A stretch of 7,575 bases of DNA from Candidatus Dojkabacteria bacterium (GTDB lineage: Bacteria; Patescibacteriota; Dojkabacteria; SC72): the NCBI GenBank assembly GCA_011620305.1, contig WOZL01000109.1:1-7575 (forward strand). The letters run 5' to 3'. Made by a program: the position numbers and the translations under genes. How positions within the stretch are numbered: the stretch's first letter is position 1; every line of letters starts with the position of its first letter. Below the pieces are notes generated by a model that saw only the letters and a program-made list of their open reading frames with translations, made no database searches and was not told where the DNA came from. This document shows positions 6,508 through 7,575 of the stretch, piece after piece.

Positions 6508-7575
6508 CTACGATTTCTTAAATAGTGGATCTTTTTGGTAAAAGAGTTTCATCCACTCATCCCTATACTCAAAAGGCCTATTTCTAAGAGCAAATATATC
6601 ATTAACATCTAAGTAGAGATTAAACCTAGTCATATGGCAAATAGGTAGTAAATATCTTGTAAACTCTTTAGACATTTCATCTGACATATACTCCTTAGAA
6701 TTCTTTCTCCATTCCTTAATCTCACTATATATCTCTGTTAAATTTTTAATAAACTCTTTCTTAATATCAGGACTTCCATCCAATTCTTTTGGTAAAAGGA
6801 AACTCTTCCTATTTGGTCTGTTAAGCTCCTTATCGATATCTACAAAGTCAGATAGAAAAGGTATAAATATCTGAGAATCGAAAGATAGAAGTTCTAAAAT
6901 ATGAGCTAATGAAAGATATCCTGATAGAACAGAGCCTTTAGATTTTGATATTACTCCTAAATCTGTTTTACTCATCAAATTACCTAAATAGACTTGGTCG
7001 TTGTAATCAAACTCCAGTTCATACTTACTGCCCAAGGGATTAATTAATAGCTCAAAGTTAGAGATTACTTGCTCAACAATATCATTAACGTACTTAAATC
7101 TAAATTTAGACATACCTTCATTCTCAAATTTCTGCTCTTTTGATACTAATTCTGATAGATACTCTAAGATTTCTTTAATAATAGTTCTCCTATCACAATC
7201 TGGGGAGATATTAATATCAGACTTGATTACCATTTCAAACATATCCCCAAGCTGATTCTCTACAACCATATCGCTACAAAGAAGAGTATTAATCAAATTG
7301 ATGTTCTCCTTAATATCTAAGGATATTGCTGCCCTATTCTGTATACCTAAAGGAAGCAGTAGATGAGAGTATTTTTTAGAATTTACATTTTTACTACTTA
7401 GAGCTTTTCTGTAATTTGAGATTGACTTAAGCTGTATTGATTCATACTCTTTTCTAATATCAATGTTAGTAGCTACCTGTTTAGGGATTCTTACAAAGTA
7501 TGTCCTCTGCCTATCAATATATTTCCAATCACGTAGTTTCATAGAGCTGTTTAAAAAAATATTCGCCAGTTTCAA
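6508..7575 (-). CDS. Putative tandem ThyX-like (flavin-dependent thymidylate synthase-like) protein, partial
   Basis: The frame is open to the right edge, so the 355 visible residues are probably the C-terminal part of a longer protein. An internal ATG at 7542 could be a start but has no Shine-Dalgarno. Two segments resemble the ThyX C-terminal region (LPLxxYTRFFWTVNARSLxNFL in Thermotoga): YSHLLLPLGIQNRAAISLD (residues 69-87) and FTRYLLPICHMTRFNLYLD (305-323). Before the second, LAHILELLSFDSQIFIPFL resembles the PFEH-IVFTF...FVARQW stretch, with His225 in the place of the conserved histidine. The RHRxxS catalytic motif expected next is replaced by SDFVDID, and the dUMP-binding arginine of VNAR is not kept in either copy. 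The protein therefore looks like a duplicated ThyX fold whose C-terminal copy is inactive; the N-terminal copy's active site would lie outside the window. Adjacent dcd supports a thymidylate role. The family call is by eye and moderate. Confidence 0.5.
   Translation of the reverse strand: MKLANIFLNSSMKLRDWKYIDRQRTYFVRIPKQVATNIDIRKEYESIQLKSISNYRKALSSKNVNSKKYSHLLLPLGIQNRAAISLDIKENINLINTLLCSDMVVENQLGDMFEMVIKSDINISPDCDRRTIIKEILEYLSELVSKEQKFENEGMSKFRFKYVNDIVEQVISNFELLINPLGSKYELEFDYNDQVYLGNLMSKTDLGVISKSKGSVLSGYLSLAHILELLSFDSQIFIPFLSDFVDIDKELNRPNRKSFLLPKELDGSPDIKKEFIKNLTEIYSEIKEWRKNSKEYMSDEMSKEFTRYLLPICHMTRFNLYLDVNDIFALRNRPFEYRDEWMKLFYQKDPLFKKS

Noticed and set aside
1..7575. UGA recoding, as in some CPR lineages
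   Set aside because: No long gene is interrupted by in-frame TGA, and the only gene-ending TGA (128-130) makes a normal ATGA overlap.
1..7575. CRISPR array, tRNA/rRNA, insertion sequence or long DNA repeats
   Set aside because: No regularly spaced repeats, cloverleaf-like segments, transposase motifs or terminal inverted repeats were found. Nearly every base is inside a supported gene.

Overview
The window is AT-rich and almost fully coding. It looks like a chromosomal segment of a Candidate Phyla Radiation (Patescibacteria) bacterium. The main reason is the left-hand gene pair: a stand-alone TraC/VirB4-N-terminal-like protein followed by a VirB4-type ATPase with long charged tails, an arrangement I know from CPR genomes. 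Short overlapping genes and tight packing agree with this. No in-frame TGA interrupts the long genes, so UGA recoding is not suggested. The lineage is inferred from family resemblance, not from a search.

Left block, + strand (1-3422): the 3' end of an unidentified gene (1-130) overlaps by ATGA a TraC-like type IV secretion protein (127-777). That gene overlaps a VirB4-family ATPase (767-3214), which overlaps a 73-codon gene of unknown function (3201-3422). Two GAGGAGG ribosome-binding sites lie inside the upstream coding sequences, so the chain looks translationally coupled. It probably encodes the cytoplasmic motor part of a type IV secretion, conjugation or DNA-uptake apparatus.

Right block, - strand (7575 down to 3419): a ThyX-like protein with an internal duplication (5' end outside the window), then dCTP deaminase (dcd), a SufS-type cysteine desulfurase, and a Lon-type AAA+ ATPase with no protease domain. 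Gaps are 44 bp, an overlap or none, and 18 bp, so one transcript is likely. dcd and the ThyX-like gene fit one pathway: dCTP to dUMP, then dUMP to dTMP. SufS supplies sulfur for Fe-S clusters or thiolated tRNA. The Lon-like protein would be an unfoldase or remodeller.

The two blocks converge and their last codons overlap by 4 bp (3419-3422), leaving no room for an ordinary intergenic terminator.

The most notable points are: (i) the cysteine desulfurase frame has no ATG, GTG or TTG start for its conserved N-terminus, but a nearby ATG in the other frame reaches it through an A AAA AAC heptamer; (ii) the Lon ATPase lacks both its N-terminal substrate domain and its protease domain; (iii) the ThyX-like protein is duplicated and the visible copy appears to lack the catalytic RHR motif. 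I see no tRNA, rRNA, CRISPR array, insertion sequence or long DNA repeat, and no gene-free stretch over 300 bases.
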